From NCBI RefSeq assembly GCF_007827045.1, contig NZ_RPFW01000002.1, positions 806,001 to 870,000 on the forward strand: a stretch of DNA of 64,000 nt, written 5' to 3'. The translations under genes were made by a program, and so were the position numbers. Under the pieces are notes generated by a model that did not search any database, had not been told where the DNA came from, and saw nothing but the letters and a program-made list of their open reading frames with translations. The first letter of the stretch is position 1, and the number at the start of each line of letters is the position of its first letter. Below are positions 7,878 to 17,286 of this stretch, piece by piece. This DNA is from Trebonia kvetii. Lineage in GTDB: Bacteria; Actinomycetota; Actinomycetes; Streptosporangiales; Streptosporangiaceae.

Positions 7878-9914
7878 ATGCCCATCATCGACACCCACGC
7901 GCACATCTTCCCCGGGGACTTCGGCCCCGTCCCCGACGGGTGCGACCCGGCCTCCTGGCCGTCCCTCGAGCCTGGCCCAGAACCAGACACCAGCCTGCTG
8001 GTGAACGGCCCGATGCGGTTCCCCGCGAAGAAGATCTGGTTCGACGCGCAGGCGCGGCTGGAGGCCTCGGCCGCGTCCGGGCTCGACGCCGAGCTGCTCT
8101 CGCCGTTCCCCGCGCTGCTCAACTACCGGGTGCCTGGCCCGGTCGGCCGCGACCTGTGCCGTGTCACCAACGAGTACATCGCCGGCCTGGTCACCGCCTA
8201 CCCGGACCGGTTCTACGGCCTTGGCACGATCCCGCTGCAGGACCCGGACCTGGGCGCCGCGGAGCTGACCGAGACCTCCAAGCTCGGCCTGCTCGGCGTC
8301 GAGATCGCCTCCAACATCAACGGGGTGTCGCTGCACGACCCCGCGCTCGACGGCTTCTGGGCCGAGGCGCAGCGGCTTGGCACGGCGGTGTTCGTGCACG
8401 GCATGCCCGTGCCGTCGGACCGGGTGCCGGGTCCCGCGGTGGCCACGTTCGGCGTCGGCGCCGAGGCGTCGCTCGGCGCGGCGTCGATCATCGCGGGCGG
8501 CGTCGCCGAGAAGTACCCGGACCTGAAGATCTCCTTCAGCCACGCCGGCGGCGGATTCCCGCTGATCCTCACCCGCGCCCAGTGGTTCTGGGGCCGGACC
8601 TGGAACGAGGAGCCGCCGCTGCCGGAGTCCGAGCGGCCGGAGGCGGCCCCGTGGTTCGCCGAGCACAGCCCGATCGAGCTGGCTCGCCGGTTCTACTACG
8701 ACTCGCTGGTGTTCGACCGGCGCGCCATCAGGTACCTAGCCGACATGTTCGGCACCGACCGGCTGCTCGTCGGCTCCGACTACCCGGCCATGCACCGGGA
8801 GCAGCCGATCGCGAAGACGCTGCGGTCGATGGGACTTTCGGAAGCGGAGCTGGACGACGTCCTGTGGAATAACTGCTTCCGATTCCTAGGTATCGACCCG
8901 CCAAAGTTATCCTCATCTATTGTGGGCGTCACTGTGAGCAGCCTAACTAGCTACCTCGACTCGCTTGAGGACGACGACAGCGTTCCTCAACCGTGGACCT
9001 CGCCAGGGCCGGTCGCGCAGCGGCCGCCCCGGCTCCTGCTCACCCTGCTCGGCGACTACTGGTGGCAGCGGACCGAGCCGCTGCCGTCGGCCGCCATCGT
9101 CGCGCTGCTCGCCGAGTTCGGCGTCAGCGACTCGGCCGCCCGCGCCGCGCTGTCCCGGCTGACCCGGAACGGTCTGCTGGTGACGTCGCGGAGCGGCCGG
9201 CGCACCTTCGTCCAGCTGTCCGCGCGGGCCGCCGACGTGCTCAACGACGGCGCGCGGCGCATCTTCACCTTCGGCGCCACCCCCGCGCCCTGGGACGGGA
9301 TGTGGTCACTGGTGGCGTTCTCCATCCCCGAGCAGTACCGCTCGGCACGGGACGAGCTGCGCAAGGCGCTGCGCTGGCTCGGCTTCGCGCCGCTGTACGA
9401 CGGGCTGTGGGTATCGCCGCGCGACCACGCGGGCGACGTCATCGGCCAGCTGAACGACCTGGGCATCGCGACCGCGACGGCGTTCCGCGCCACCGCGCTG
9501 CCGCTGCCTGGCGGCGGGGCAGTGGGCGCGGGCCCAGTGTCGGACATCCCGGCCCGCGCCTGGGACCTGGACGGGCTGCGCGCGGCCTACCAGGAGTTCG
9601 TCGAGTTCGCCGGGCTGCTCCGCGACCAGACCGAGGCCGGCCGGATCTCCTCGTCCGACGCGCTCATCGCCAGGACCCGGGTGATGAACGAGTGGCGGGC
9701 GTTCCCCGCCCTCGACCCCGACCTGCCCGATGAGCTACTGCCGCCCGCCTGGCCGCGGGCCAGCGCCCGTGAGCAGTTCATCGCCTGCTATGACCTGCTC
9801 GGCCCGCTGGCCACCCGTCGCGTCCGGCAGATCATCGCCAGGTACAGCCCGGAGCTAGCGGGCCGCGCCGCATACCACAACACGGAACTGACCATGTCGG
9901 ACGCCGAAACGTAA
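7878..9914 (+). CDS. Amidohydrolase (ACMSD-like) fused to a PaaX-type transcriptional regulator
   Basis: A single 678-codon frame with two unrelated halves. Residues 1 to about 340 form an amidohydrolase-2 TIM barrel: IIDTHAHIFPGDFG with the metal-binding HxH, FVHGMPVPSD, SFSHAGGGFPL and GSDYPAMHREQP with the late Asp, as in ACMSD/resorcylate decarboxylase-like enzymes. From about residue 370 the protein has a winged-helix start (RLLLTLLGDYWWQR, FGVSDSAARAALSRLTRNGL), a PaaX central domain (WDGMWSLVAFSIPE) and the C-terminal helical part ending YSPELAGRAAYHNTEL. The junction (8903-8940) is A/T-rich and contains in-frame GTG codons at 8922 and 8934. The regulator may therefore also be made alone, or the two genes were once separate. 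It may hydrolyse or decarboxylate a pathway intermediate and report it to transcription; that is inference. Confidence 0.8.
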   Translation: MPIIDTHAHIFPGDFGPVPDGCDPASWPSLEPGPEPDTSLLVNGPMRFPAKKIWFDAQARLEASAASGLDAELLSPFPALLNYRVPGPVGRDLCRVTNEYIAGLVTAYPDRFYGLGTIPLQDPDLGAAELTETSKLGLLGVEIASNINGVSLHDPALDGFWAEAQRLGTAVFVHGMPVPSDRVPGPAVATFGVGAEASLGAASIIAGGVAEKYPDLKISFSHAGGGFPLILTRAQWFWGRTWNEEPPLPESERPEAAPWFAEHSPIELARRFYYDSLVFDRRAIRYLADMFGTDRLLVGSDYPAMHREQPIAKTLRSMGLSEAELDDVLWNNCFRFLGIDPPKLSSSIVGVTVSSLTSYLDSLEDDDSVPQPWTSPGPVAQRPPRLLLTLLGDYWWQRTEPLPSAAIVALLAEFGVSDSAARAALSRLTRNGLLVTSRSGRRTFVQLSARAADVLNDGARRIFTFGATPAPWDGMWSLVAFSIPEQYRSARDELRKALRWLGFAPLYDGLWVSPRDHAGDVIGQLNDLGIATATAFRATALPLPGGGAVGAGPVSDIPARAWDLDGLRAAYQEFVEFAGLLRDQTEAGRISSSDALIARTRVMNEWRAFPALDPDLPDELLPPAWPRASAREQFIACYDLLGPLATRRVRQIIARYSPELAGRAAYHNTELTMSDAET

Positions 9915-10088
9915 GACCGGCATCCAGAACGGGTTCGTGGCTGCGCCAGCCAGGCGCGCTGGGGCCCGCGATGTAAGTTTCGCCCGCCCACGCGGCTTTC
10001 CGCAGGCTGACGATGGCAGCAACGGGATGGCTAGCTGGCTGCCTGTACACCTCACCAACGCACGCCTATGGTCGCGGCAGTCAAGCCC

Positions 10089-10108
10089 ACCACGGATACC
10101 ACCGTGGT
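10089..10108. promoter_or_regulatory. Dyad ACCACGG-N6-CCGTGGT upstream of GH6 gene
   Basis: A perfect 7-bp inverted repeat 34-53 bp before the GH6 start, inside the 227-bp gap after the PaaX fusion gene. It could be an operator or an mRNA leader hairpin. A GTAAGTTTCGCCC half-site resembling the GAAA/TTTC elements of the other cellulase promoters lies near 9972. Confidence 0.35.
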
Positions 10109-10141
10109 TAAGGGCGCCATGACACCTGGAGGTGTGCTGAC

Positions 10142-12487
10142 ATGAGACTGCGAGCGCAGCCCGCAACGCGGCGGTTGTGCAGGATGATCACGGTGGTTTT
10201 GGCGGCGTTGCTTGCCGCGCTCGGGCTGGCCGTGGCCAGCGGCGCGGTGGCCGTGCCGGCGGTGGCGGCCACCTCGTCGTGCGCCGCCGCCTACAGCGTG
10301 CCGAACGACTGGGGCAGCGGGTTCACCGCGTCGCTGGCCGTCACCAACAACGGCACCGCGGCGATCACCGGCTGGACGGTGACCTACACCTACGCCGGCA
10401 CCCAGACCCTGTCCAGCGGCTGGAACGGCACCTGGACCCAGTCCGGCAAGACGGTCACCGTCACCAACGCCTCCTACAACGGGGCCCTGGCCGCCGGGGC
10501 GTCCGCCAGCGCCGGGGCCAACTTCAACTACACCGGCACCAACGCCGCGCCCGCCTCGGTCACCTGCACCCCGGCCGGGTCGGTCACCCCGCCGCCCGGC
10601 TCGATCAACGCGACCCCGGCCAGCCTGAACGTGACCCAGGGCAGCACCGGCACGTTCACCCTCGCGCTGTCCTCAGCGCCGACGGCGAACGAGACCGTGT
10701 CCATCGCCGCCAGCGGCAACACCGGGCTGACCGCATCCCCGGCCAGCCTGACCTTCACCCCCGCCAACTTCTCCGCCCCCCAGACGGTCACCGTGACCGC
10801 CAACGCCACCGGCACCGGAACCACCACCTTCACCGCCACCGGCAGCGGCTACACCGCCGCCACCATCACCGCCACCGAGGTGCCGTCAAGCAACGGCACG
10901 CCCAGCCTGATGGTGACTCCTGCCTCGCAGACCATCACGCAGGGCACCACCGGGACAGTCGGGATATCGCTGTCCTCGGCGCCGTCCTCCAACGTGACCG
11001 TGTCGGTGGCCAGGACCTCGGGGAACACCGGCCTGTCGGTGACCGCCGGGAGCTCGCTGACGTTCACCCCGGCCAACTTCGCGACCGCGCAGAGCGTGAC
11101 GATCACGGCGGACAGCGCGGGCAGCGGGGCCGCGACGTTCACCGTGAGCGCGTCCGGTCTCACCTCGGTGACGTTCGCCGCCACCGAGGCTGCCGCCTGC
11201 ACCAGTAACTGCACGACGCACGTGGCGGACCCGTACACCGGGGCCAAGCCGTACCTCAACCCGGACTTCGTCAAGGAAGTCCAGGCCCAGGCGTCCGCGG
11301 ACGGGAACAGCGCGGCGGAGGCCGCGGTGGGGACTTACCAGACCGCGATCTGGCTGGACCAGATCGCGGCCATCAACGGCGGCGGCACGACCGGCCGCAC
11401 CGGCCTGCAGCAGCAGCTCACCAACGCGGCTGCCCAGGGCACCACGGCCATCCCGTCCCTGGTCGAGATCGTGGTCTACGACCTGCCTGGCCGGGACTGC
11501 GCGGCGCTGGCGTCGAACGGCGAGATCCCGGCGACCGCGGCCGGGCTTACCGAATACGAGTCGCAGTACATCGACCCGATCGCCTCGATCCTGAGCCAGT
11601 TCGCCAGCTCGCCCATCCGGATCGTCGCGATCATCGAGCCCGACTCGCTGCCGAACGTGGTCACCAACCAGTCCAAGTCTGCGTGTGCTACCGCGACGCC
11701 GTACTACGAGACCGGCATCACGTACGCGCTGAACAAGCTGCACGCGATCCCGAACGTATACAACTACCTGGACATCGCGCACTCGGCGTGGCTCGGCTGG
11801 CCGAGCAACATGAGCGGCACCCCCGCCGTGTACAACACGGTGGTCAAGAACACCACGGCCGGGTACGCCAGCATCGACGGGTTCATCAGCGACACGGCGA
11901 ACTACACCCCGACCCAGGAGCCGCTGCTGACCAACCCGACCCTGTCGGTCGGCGGCCAGCCGGTGGACTCGGCGACCTTCTACCAGTACAACCCGACGTT
12001 CGACGAGCTCACCTACGACACCCAGATGTACAACACGCTGGTGTCGGCCGGGTTCCCGTCGAGCAAGAAGTTCCTGATCGACACCTCGCGTAACGGCTGG
12101 GGGCCGACCCACCCGACGACGATCACCGCGGCGTCGGACGTCAACACCTACGTCACCGACAACAAGATCGACAAGCGGCCATTCCGCGGCGACTGGTGCA
12201 ACCAGAACAACGCGGGCATCGGCGCGCGGCCGACCGACCAGCCGCTCGGCGGCTCGTCTCCGATCCTGGCGTACGTGTGGACCAAGCCGCCGGGCGAGTC
12301 CGACGGTGACTACCCGACCTCGACCCACAGCCACGGTGACCCGCACTGCGACCCGAGCGGCACCAACACCGACGGCAACGGCGGCACCTACTCCACCGGC
12401 TCGATCCCGGGCTTCGACGTCCCGGCCGGCCAGTGGTACGCCGCCGAGTTCCAGATGCTGGTCAAGAACGCCTTCCCGGCCTTGTGA
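10142..12487 (+). CDS. Secreted GH6 cellobiohydrolase/cellulase with N-terminal CBM2
   Basis: 781 residues. A signal peptide (1-43, ending AVPAVAATS) is followed by CBM2 (about 45-142, starting CAAAYSVPNDW, with the conserved Trp residues). Two Ser/Thr-rich Ig-like repeats (about 150-240 and 250-347; SLTFTPANF in each) lead to a GH6 domain (about 350-781). GH6 signatures are VVYDLPGRDC (about 444-453) and IVAIIEPDSLP (about 495), with catalytic Asp residues. The long C-terminal loops and KPPGESDGDYP segment favour an exo-acting, non-reducing-end cellobiohydrolase. GGAGGTGCTGAC precedes the ATG. The first 250 residues are almost identical to those of the GH5 protein at 13141-14913. It acts outside the cell on crystalline cellulose with GH48 and GH5. 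Confidence 0.93.
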   Translation: MRLRAQPATRRLCRMITVVLAALLAALGLAVASGAVAVPAVAATSSCAAAYSVPNDWGSGFTASLAVTNNGTAAITGWTVTYTYAGTQTLSSGWNGTWTQSGKTVTVTNASYNGALAAGASASAGANFNYTGTNAAPASVTCTPAGSVTPPPGSINATPASLNVTQGSTGTFTLALSSAPTANETVSIAASGNTGLTASPASLTFTPANFSAPQTVTVTANATGTGTTTFTATGSGYTAATITATEVPSSNGTPSLMVTPASQTITQGTTGTVGISLSSAPSSNVTVSVARTSGNTGLSVTAGSSLTFTPANFATAQSVTITADSAGSGAATFTVSASGLTSVTFAATEAAACTSNCTTHVADPYTGAKPYLNPDFVKEVQAQASADGNSAAEAAVGTYQTAIWLDQIAAINGGGTTGRTGLQQQLTNAAAQGTTAIPSLVEIVVYDLPGRDCAALASNGEIPATAAGLTEYESQYIDPIASILSQFASSPIRIVAIIEPDSLPNVVTNQSKSACATATPYYETGITYALNKLHAIPNVYNYLDIAHSAWLGWPSNMSGTPAVYNTVVKNTTAGYASIDGFISDTANYTPTQEPLLTNPTLSVGGQPVDSATFYQYNPTFDELTYDTQMYNTLVSAGFPSSKKFLIDTSRNGWGPTHPTTITAASDVNTYVTDNKIDKRPFRGDWCNQNNAGIGARPTDQPLGGSSPILAYVWTKPPGESDGDYPTSTHSHGDPHCDPSGTNTDGNGGTYSTGSIPGFDVPAGQWYAAEFQMLVKNAFPAL
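10181..10881 (+). repeat. 701-bp inverted repeat, left arm (signal peptide-CBM2-Ig module of GH6)
   Basis: This arm matches 14183-14883 in inverse orientation with no length difference. The two encoded stretches (from MITVVLAALLAALG to TAATITATEV) differ at one residue, Pro40 here versus Ser in GH5. Even the antisense frames are the same. The match ends abruptly on both sides, at the start of each signal peptide and before each catalytic linker. This points to recent duplication or gene conversion. Confidence 0.9.
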
Positions 12488-12504
12488 CCAGAGCGGCTTA
12501 GCCG

Positions 12505-12558
12505 CGGAAGCCGCCCCCTCCCGTTCGGGATAGTCCGGTCGGGAGGGGGCGGCTTCCG
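12505..12558 (+). terminator. Strong hairpin terminator after GH6
   Basis: A perfect 19-bp stem (left arm 12505-12523, right arm 12540-12558) with a 16-nt loop, 17 bases after the GH6 stop. No T-tract follows, as is usual in high-GC actinomycetes. Confidence 0.85.
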
Positions 12559-12577
12559 TTAGCCGCGCCGGTTCAGG

Positions 12578-13140
<563 letters not shown>

Positions 13141-14913
13141 TCAGCTGGCGGGCAGGGCCTGCAAGATGGCCTTGTAGGCCGAGCCGTAAGCGGTGGGCGT
13201 ACCGGTGTAGTCGGTGATCAGTCCTGGGCCGCTTGAGCAGGGGAAGTCCGCGTTCCAGGCCCAGGCGAGGAAGCTGATGCCCGCCGACTCCAGCCATGTC
13301 GTCAGCGGGGTGATGTACGTTCCGGCGCAGTCGCTCTCGCCGATCTCGCCGGCGACCACCGGAACCGACGCTGCGACGGGAGCCACTTGCGACGTCCAGC
13401 ACGACTGGGTGCTGCACGTATTGAAGTTGTAGGAGTGCCAGGAGGCGACCAGGTTGTGGTCTGGGTCGGTGGGCTCGTACTGCAACCAGCCGGTCAGGTC
13501 GTTGGAGTACTCCTCGCCGCCCAGCATGAGCACGTTGTTCGCGCCGGCGGAGCGGACCGCGTTGATCATCTGCTGCATGCCGGCCACCGGGTAGGAGATA
13601 CCAGTACAGGGGCTGCCGGTCTCCCAGCACTGCCAGCCCTCGGCCGAATTGTTATTGTCCGCGCGGGACGCGTAGGGCTCATTGAACAGGTCGAAGATCA
13701 CCGCGTTGTTGCCCTTGAAAGTGTTCGCCACCGATGTCCAGAACGGGATCGCCTGCGCGGCGTCCGGCATCGGCTTCTGGCAGGTGGCCTGGGCCGACGA
13801 GCAGCCAGACGACGGACCGGTGTAGGTCCCGTCAGTCCAGTGCAGGTCGAGGATGGCGACGAGCCCGTTGGAGTTCAGCAGGCTGACGTAGCTCTTGATC
13901 GCGTTGATGTAGGCGGCGCCCGCGTAGGCGGAGCCGACATACGATTCGGCGTTCCAGCACGCCTCGTTCAGCGGCACGCGCACCGCGTTGACCGGTCCCC
14001 AGCTCTTTATCGCCGTGATGGACGCCTGGTCATTCGGGCCGTCGAAGATGCCGCCGCTCTGGACGCACTTGTACTCGGTGCCTGAACGGTTCACGCCGTG
14101 CAGCACGACCGTGCTGCCGTTGGTGTTGACCAGCTTGTTACCCGACACGTGCAGCTGCGGAGCGGAACCCGTTCCCTGCGCGACCTCGGTGGCGGTGATG
14201 GTGGCGGCGGTGTAGCCGCTGCCGGTGGCGGTGAAGGTGGTGGTTCCGGTGCCGGTGGCGTTGGCGGTCACGGTGACCGTCTGGGGGGCGGAGAAGTTGG
14301 CGGGGGTGAAGGTCAGGCTGGCCGGGGATGCGGTCAGCCCGGTGTTGCCGCTGGCGGCGATGGACACGGTCTCGTTCGCCGTCGGCGCTGAGGACAGCGC
14401 GAGGGTGAACGTGCCGGTGCTGCCCTGGGTCACGTTCAGGCTGGCCGGGGTCGCGTTGATCGAGCCGGGCGGCGGGGTGACCGACCCGGCCGGGGTGCAG
14501 GTGACCGAGGCGGGCGCGGCGTTGGTGCCGGTGTAGTTGAAGTTGGCCCCGGCGCTGGCGGACGCCCCGGCGGCCAGGGCCCCGTTGTAGGAGGCGTTGG
14601 TGACGGTGACCGTCTTGCCGGACTGGGTCCAGGTGCCGTTCCAGCCGCTGGACAGGGTCTGGGTGCCGGCGTAGGTGTAGGTCACCGTCCAGCCGGTGAT
14701 CGCCGCGGTGCCGTTGTTGGTGACGGCCAGCGACGCGGTGAACCCGCTGCCCCAGTCGTTCGGCACGCTGTAGGCGGCGGCGCACGACGAGGTGGCCGCC
14801 ACCGCCGACACGGCCACCGCGCCGCTGGCCACGGCCAGCCCGAGCGCGGCAAGCAACGCCGCCAAAACCACCGTGATCATCCTGCGGGATCTCTTCAGCA
14901 AGCGTCTGGTCAT
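13141..14913 (-). CDS. Secreted GH5 endoglucanase with N-terminal CBM2
   Basis: 590 residues from the ATG at 14913, chosen because GGAGG lies 6 bases upstream; an earlier in-frame ATG at 14967 lacks this. Order: signal peptide (MTRRLLKRSRR, then a hydrophobic core), CBM2 (about 28-125), one Ig-like repeat (to about 222), linker, and GH5 (about 235-590). The GH5 part shows LHGVNRSGTEYKC, an acid/base glutamate in FDLFNEP (about 410) and a nucleophile in VVAGEIGESDC (about 520). SFLAWAWNADF closes the barrel. It would cut internal beta-1,4-glucan bonds outside the cell. It is divergent from the LacI gene at 15369, with a shared 455-bp control region. Confidence 0.92.
   Translation of the reverse strand: MTRRLLKRSRRMITVVLAALLAALGLAVASGAVAVSAVAATSSCAAAYSVPNDWGSGFTASLAVTNNGTAAITGWTVTYTYAGTQTLSSGWNGTWTQSGKTVTVTNASYNGALAAGASASAGANFNYTGTNAAPASVTCTPAGSVTPPPGSINATPASLNVTQGSTGTFTLALSSAPTANETVSIAASGNTGLTASPASLTFTPANFSAPQTVTVTANATGTGTTTFTATGSGYTAATITATEVAQGTGSAPQLHVSGNKLVNTNGSTVVLHGVNRSGTEYKCVQSGGIFDGPNDQASITAIKSWGPVNAVRVPLNEACWNAESYVGSAYAGAAYINAIKSYVSLLNSNGLVAILDLHWTDGTYTGPSSGCSSAQATCQKPMPDAAQAIPFWTSVANTFKGNNAVIFDLFNEPYASRADNNNSAEGWQCWETGSPCTGISYPVAGMQQMINAVRSAGANNVLMLGGEEYSNDLTGWLQYEPTDPDHNLVASWHSYNFNTCSTQSCWTSQVAPVAASVPVVAGEIGESDCAGTYITPLTTWLESAGISFLAWAWNADFPCSSGPGLITDYTGTPTAYGSAYKAILQALPAS
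14183..14883 (-). repeat. 701-bp inverted repeat, right arm (signal peptide-CBM2-Ig module of GH5)
   Basis: Partner of the arm at 10181-10881. The two arms face each other across 3.3 kb holding the GH6 catalytic domain, the decayed GH5 gene and the GH5 catalytic domain. Recombination between the arms would invert that segment and swap the catalytic domains behind the shared CBM2. Confidence 0.9.
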
Positions 14914-15081
14914 CGAGCACCTCCATGAAGCCGGGACCGCCGCATCGGCCAGCGCCGTTGCGGGCAAGCGACGCCCAGCGGGGGGTGCGCAGGCGCCGTC
15001 CGGAAGCTAAGTCCGGCGACTAAAACGGTCAAGTAAACGCGGCCCGGTAGACCGTAAAAGGGAAGGTAGCGGCGCTATCGG

Positions 15082-15098
15082 GAAATGGAACTTTCACG
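15082..15098. promoter_or_regulatory. 17-bp cellulase promoter element, GH5 copy
   Basis: GAAATGGAACTTTCACG, 170 bp upstream of the GH5 start. The reverse complement occurs without mismatch at 21348-21364, about 153 bp upstream of GH48, and flanking bases match as well (ATCGsG before, yG after). The GAAA...TTTC ends look like LacI-family half-sites. The surrounding 14914-15368 gap also holds CGTTTCAGCGTCGTTTCAAA near 15284 and CCGAAATTAATCGG near 15239, before the LacI gene. Confidence 0.6.
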
Positions 15099-15368
15099 TG
15101 TCCCCCGTCTAGCAGGACAGTGCCGCGGACGAGACAGGGCTGGCGGACACGCGTTCAGGCACCGGGTCCGGGGTGCGCAGGTGTCACCGGTCATGAAACT
15201 TACAATCTTCACCGCCTCGCGTGAACGCATTCAAACGGCTCCGAAATTAATCGGCCAGTTTCGATCGGCAAGCCTATTGCGCACGTTTCAGCGTCGTTTC
15301 AAACTACTCACAACATCGGTTGGAACTTCAGTAGCCGCTGAAGACCCGCTGAGGAGAAGGCACGCACA

Positions 15369-16400
15369 GTGACGGTCACAGATTCCATCACGGAGCCCAC
15401 AGGGCCCCCGACGCTCGCTGATGTCGCTCGCCTGGCCGGCGTGTCGTCGGCCACGGCATCGCGTGTGCTTACCGGCTCTGCCCGGGTACAGGTGCAGACG
15501 AAAGACAAGGTCGAGCAGGCGATGACGATGCTCGGCTATGCGCGCAACCGGGCCGCCCGCTCGGCGGGGAGCCGGCGAGCGGGGGCCGTCGCGCTGATCG
15601 TTGGCGAAGAAACCATCAAGGTCTTCGCCGACCCCTTCTTCGCCCGCATGCTGCGCGCGGTCAACAATGAGCTGTCCACGGCCGATTCGCAGCTTGTCGT
15701 GCTTACGCTGCACTCGCCCCGCGAGTACCAGGCGGTGTCCAGATACCTGCGCAGCGGGCACGTCGACGGCGCGCTGTTCGTCTCCATGCACGGAAGGCCG
15801 GATTTCGACTACCAGAGCCTCGGCATTCCGCTCGTCCTGTGCGGCCGGCCGGTCGCCGGCGGCGGCGCGCTGGCGTACGTCGACGCCGACAATATCGGCG
15901 GTGCCAGGACCGCGGTCCGCTACTTGCTCGACAGCGGCCGCAAGGCCGTCGCCACGATCGCGGGACCGCCCGACATGGCGCCAGGCATTGACCGGCTGCT
16001 CGGGTACCGGCAGGCGCTTGGCGCGGCCGCCGTCCTGGACCCCGGCATGATCGCCTACGGCGACTTCAGCGCCATGTCCGGGCAGCACGCGCTGTTCAGG
16101 CTGATCGACCACCGTCCCGGCATCGATGCGGTGTTCGCCGCCTCGGACCTGATGGCCGCGGGCGCGCTGCACGCCCTGCGCCGGCTGGGCAGGCGCGTCC
16201 CGCGGGACGTGGCCGTCATCGGGTTCGACGGCCTGCCAGCCGCGCAGCAGACCGATCCGCAGCTCACGACCGTCCGCCAGCCGGTCGCCGCCATGGGGAC
16301 ATGCATGGTGAGCGAGCTTTTGGCGCAGATCGCCGATCCCGGCAGGAAGCCAGCCCAAGTCGTTCTTGGCACCGAGCTGATCCTGCGCGGCTCCGCCTGA
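15369..16400 (+). CDS. LacI-family transcriptional regulator of the cellulase island
   Basis: 343 residues starting at a GTG, with GAGGAGAAGG a little upstream. The N-terminal helix-turn-helix is PTLADVARLAGVSSATASRV with a hinge helix (SARVQVQTKDKVEQAMTMLG). A periplasmic-binding-protein-like sugar domain follows: GAVALIVGEET, HVDGALFVSMHG, AVFAASDLMAAGALHALRRL and the C-terminal FDGLPAAQQTDPQLTTVRQP. Such proteins repress glycoside hydrolase genes until a short oligosaccharide binds. It is divergent from GH5 and next to GH48, so it is the obvious candidate for binding the GAAA/TTTC dyads of this island, and perhaps its own promoter. Confidence 0.9.
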   Translation: MTVTDSITEPTGPPTLADVARLAGVSSATASRVLTGSARVQVQTKDKVEQAMTMLGYARNRAARSAGSRRAGAVALIVGEETIKVFADPFFARMLRAVNNELSTADSQLVVLTLHSPREYQAVSRYLRSGHVDGALFVSMHGRPDFDYQSLGIPLVLCGRPVAGGGALAYVDADNIGGARTAVRYLLDSGRKAVATIAGPPDMAPGIDRLLGYRQALGAAAVLDPGMIAYGDFSAMSGQHALFRLIDHRPGIDAVFAASDLMAAGALHALRRLGRRVPRDVAVIGFDGLPAAQQTDPQLTTVRQPVAAMGTCMVSELLAQIADPGRKPAQVVLGTELILRGSA

Positions 16401-16522
16401 CGTCAGCCCTGGCGATTGCGCGCCGTAACTTTCATCAGCGCGCCATCGAAACGCGCTGCTTGACCGCGGCCGCGCCGCGCCGCCCTGGGCATGCCGTCGC
16501 ACCTGACGTACCGTCATGGGCC

Positions 16523-16978
16523 ATGATGCACCGCACGGTCCGCGTCGTTCCCGCCATCGCCGCTGTGCTGGCGGCCGGCATTGTCGTAGGCGGCTGCGCC
16601 GACGCTACCGCGACCGCCGCAGCCACGTCCGCTCGCTCCGACTCCTCGCCCGCCGCAGCCCAGACGAACGCGCCGATGGCGGGGCCGCCCGCTCCCGACG
16701 CGGGCTGTTTCGCCGCGCGAAAGGCCGAGCAGACCTTGCAAGCGCGGCAGGGCAAGGACCAAGGCAGCCAGTCCGCCATCGACCGGGACTTCACGAACTT
16801 CGCCAGCGCGCTCAATGGTGCCGCGCGGCAGGCGACGCACCCGGCCGCTGCCAAGGCGATGACCGCGCTGGCTGACGACTACACCGCCCTGGTCGCATCG
16901 CAAAGCGGCGCGGCGCAGCTTCCGAGCGTGGCCACGATGCAAAGCGACGGCGCCGCCTTCGACAAGGCCTGTCCTTAA
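16523..16978 (+). CDS. Small exported lipoprotein, function unknown
   Basis: 151 residues from the ATG ATG at 16523/16526. The short basic N-terminus MMHRTVRV, a hydrophobic core and the lipobox VVGGC give a lipoprotein signal with the modified Cys at about residue 25. A Ser/Ala/Thr linker and a helical domain of about 90 residues follow (CFAARKAEQTLQARQG, FTNFASALNGAARQA, AMTALADDYTALVASQ). Two further cysteines remain (CFAARK and the last CP). No family recognised. A longer in-frame reading from 16301 lacks any signal and overlaps the LacI gene, so it is not preferred. Confidence 0.7.
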   Translation: MMHRTVRVVPAIAAVLAAGIVVGGCADATATAAATSARSDSSPAAAQTNAPMAGPPAPDAGCFAARKAEQTLQARQGKDQGSQSAIDRDFTNFASALNGAARQATHPAAAKAMTALADDYTALVASQSGAAQLPSVATMQSDGAAFDKACP

Positions 16979-17041
16979 TCCTTTGGGAGCAGCACCCAGC
17001 GGCTGTCACCCCGGGCGCCGCGGGCCGGTGCGGGGCATCAT

Positions 17042-17215
17042 GCGGTGCCGCCTCCCTCGGCCAGACGGCGCAGCGCCGTGCCCTTAGGGCCGGGCGCTTC
17101 TCCGCCCGCGGGTCTATGTCCTCCCAGCGGCTGGCCACCCAGCCTCGTGCTCCAGCCGCAGCAAGATCGGGTAGACGGTCCCGGGCTCCCAGCCCTGTCA
17201 AATGTTCTATATAGG
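17042..17215 (-). pseudogene. PadR-family regulator remnant
   Basis: Two frames together spell a PadR winged-helix core: EPGTVYPILLRLEHE, then, shifted, GWVASRWEDIDPRAEKRP and the beginning of the wing. The DNA-recognition helix before it and the C-terminal helix after it are missing, and one indel near 17146 breaks the frame. CTATATAG at 17207-17214 may be a leftover operator. The rest of the 308-bp gap contains only the GH48 terminator. Confidence 0.6.
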
Positions 17216-17242
17216 TGCACGCACGATCGACGCTGACCTGCC

Positions 17243-17273
17243 CCGCTGCCAGGACCGGAGGCCGGTCCTGGCA
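17243..17273 (-). terminator. Hairpin terminator after GH48
   Basis: A perfect 14-bp stem (GCTGCCAGGACCGG and complement) with a 3-nt loop, 14 bases beyond the GH48 stop. Confidence 0.85.
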
Positions 17274-17286
17274 GCAGGTTCACCGG

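Noticed and set aside
6645..8666. 673-codon minus-strand frame over the dehydrogenase and amidohydrolase genes
   Set aside because: Composition rich in Arg, Gly, Val and Asp with no domain pattern, against clear zinc-dehydrogenase and amidohydrolase motifs on the plus strand.
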